DNA from: an uncultured bacterium
Lineage (GTDB): Bacteria; Desulfobacterota; Binatia; HRBIN30; CADEER01
DNA length: 62,013 nt
Assembly: GCA_902826395.1 (NCBI GenBank)
Contig: CADEER010000005.1
Location: 1-62,013 of the forward strand
Direction of reading: 5' to 3'
Both the position numbers and the translations under genes were made by a program. Below, piece after piece: positions 61,836 to 62,013 of this stretch. Each line of letters begins with the position of its first letter. Positions within the stretch are counted from its first letter, which is position 1. Below the pieces are notes generated by a model. It worked only from the letters and a program-made list of their open reading frames with translations. It did not search any database and was not told the DNA's origin.

Positions 61836-62013
61836 GTGCTGGGAGTGATCGGAGGGAGCGGCCTGTACGAGCTGCCCGGGATCGAAAATCTGCGCGAAGA
61901 GCGGGTGTCGACGCCGTACGGCGACCCGTCGGATGCGATCGTTCTCGGCCGGCTCGGCGGTGTTGACGCGGCGTTTCTGCCCCGCCACGGCCGTGGGCAC
62001 ACGATCTCGCCGA
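61836..62013 (+). CDS. mtnP: S-methyl-5'-thioadenosine phosphorylase, N-terminal part (cut by window edge)
   Basis: Only the first 59 codons are inside the window. GTG 61836 follows [45 protein letters not shown] and [13 protein letters not shown] match the phosphate-binding and N-terminal part of MtnP and related purine phosphorylases. MtnP splits methylthioadenosine to adenine and methylthioribose-1-phosphate. The family cannot be separated fully from other purine nucleoside phosphorylases with such a short stretch. Confidence 0.88.
   Translation, partial: MLGVIGGSGLYELPGIENLREERVSTPYGDPSDAIVLGRLGGVDAAFLPRHGRGHTISP

Overview
This is a GC-rich bacterial chromosome segment with tightly packed operons and frequent GTG or TTG starts. 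It carries coenzyme F420 genes, sigma-54 regulators and a large exopolysaccharide (EPS) locus. The cell-wall and lipopolysaccharide-type enzymes (L,D-transpeptidase, Wza-like and Wzz-like proteins) point to a Gram-negative. The C-terminal Ca-binding repeat of the beta-helix protein at 43294-45933 and the F420 genes fit an uncultured deltaproteobacteria-like lineage such as Candidatus Binatota. That placement is an inference from remembered family patterns, not from a search.

Layout. (1) 1-3202, minus strand: a short operon of a small YVDPGSGS membrane protein, a NoeA-like methyltransferase and a membrane-anchored alkaline-phosphatase-superfamily protein cut by the left edge. (2) 3277-5139: an acyl-CoA dehydrogenase divergent from a secreted L,D-transpeptidase. 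(3) 5157-9436, minus strand: F420 biosynthesis genes cofG, cofH, cofD and cofE, with the FO synthase as two separate genes. (4) 9547-17428: a signalling island with a CxxC protein, a receiver-kinase, two NtrC-type activators, a degenerate activator-kinase hybrid and a degenerate kinase. Two candidate sigma-54 promoters lie in its intergenic gaps.

(5) 17494-58333, plus strand: about 40 kb of EPS genes. They begin with an ExeA-like ATPase carrying LysM-like and SPOR-like regions and a NusG/RfaH-like antiterminator. Next come two alkaline-phosphatase-superfamily enzymes, a glycosyltransferase fused in frame to a Wza-like lipoprotein, a Wzz-like chain-length protein, a third alkaline-phosphatase-superfamily enzyme, a BY-kinase homologue without the Walker A lysine, an O-antigen polymerase/ligase and a FemAB-like protein. 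After these come sugar-modifying enzymes (DegT aminotransferase, SDR epimerases, Gfo/Idh/MocA oxidoreductase), a permuted initiating sugar transferase, a carbamoyltransferase with SGNH and DUF5989 partners, a secreted beta-helix protein, further glycosyltransferases, an MBL hydrolase, a methyltransferase and an SGNH plus MBOAT acylation pair. (6) 58383-62013, plus strand: a housekeeping run of sucD, ndk, rlmN, a lipid-kinase gene and the start of mtnP.

How the parts may fit together: the sigma-54 regulators next to the EPS genes, with the ExeA-like ATPase, BY-kinase, Wza/Wzz and FemAB-like proteins, resemble the EPS half of the exosortase (XrtA/PEP-CTERM) system, but no exosortase or PEP-CTERM protein is present here. 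The polymer is probably decorated by amino, carbamoyl, acyl, methyl and perhaps phospho groups. The most unusual items are the glycosyltransferase-Wza fusion, the permuted sugar transferase, the degenerate activator-kinase hybrid and the BY-kinase-like protein lacking ATP-binding residues. No tRNA, rRNA, CRISPR array or intact insertion sequence was recognised.
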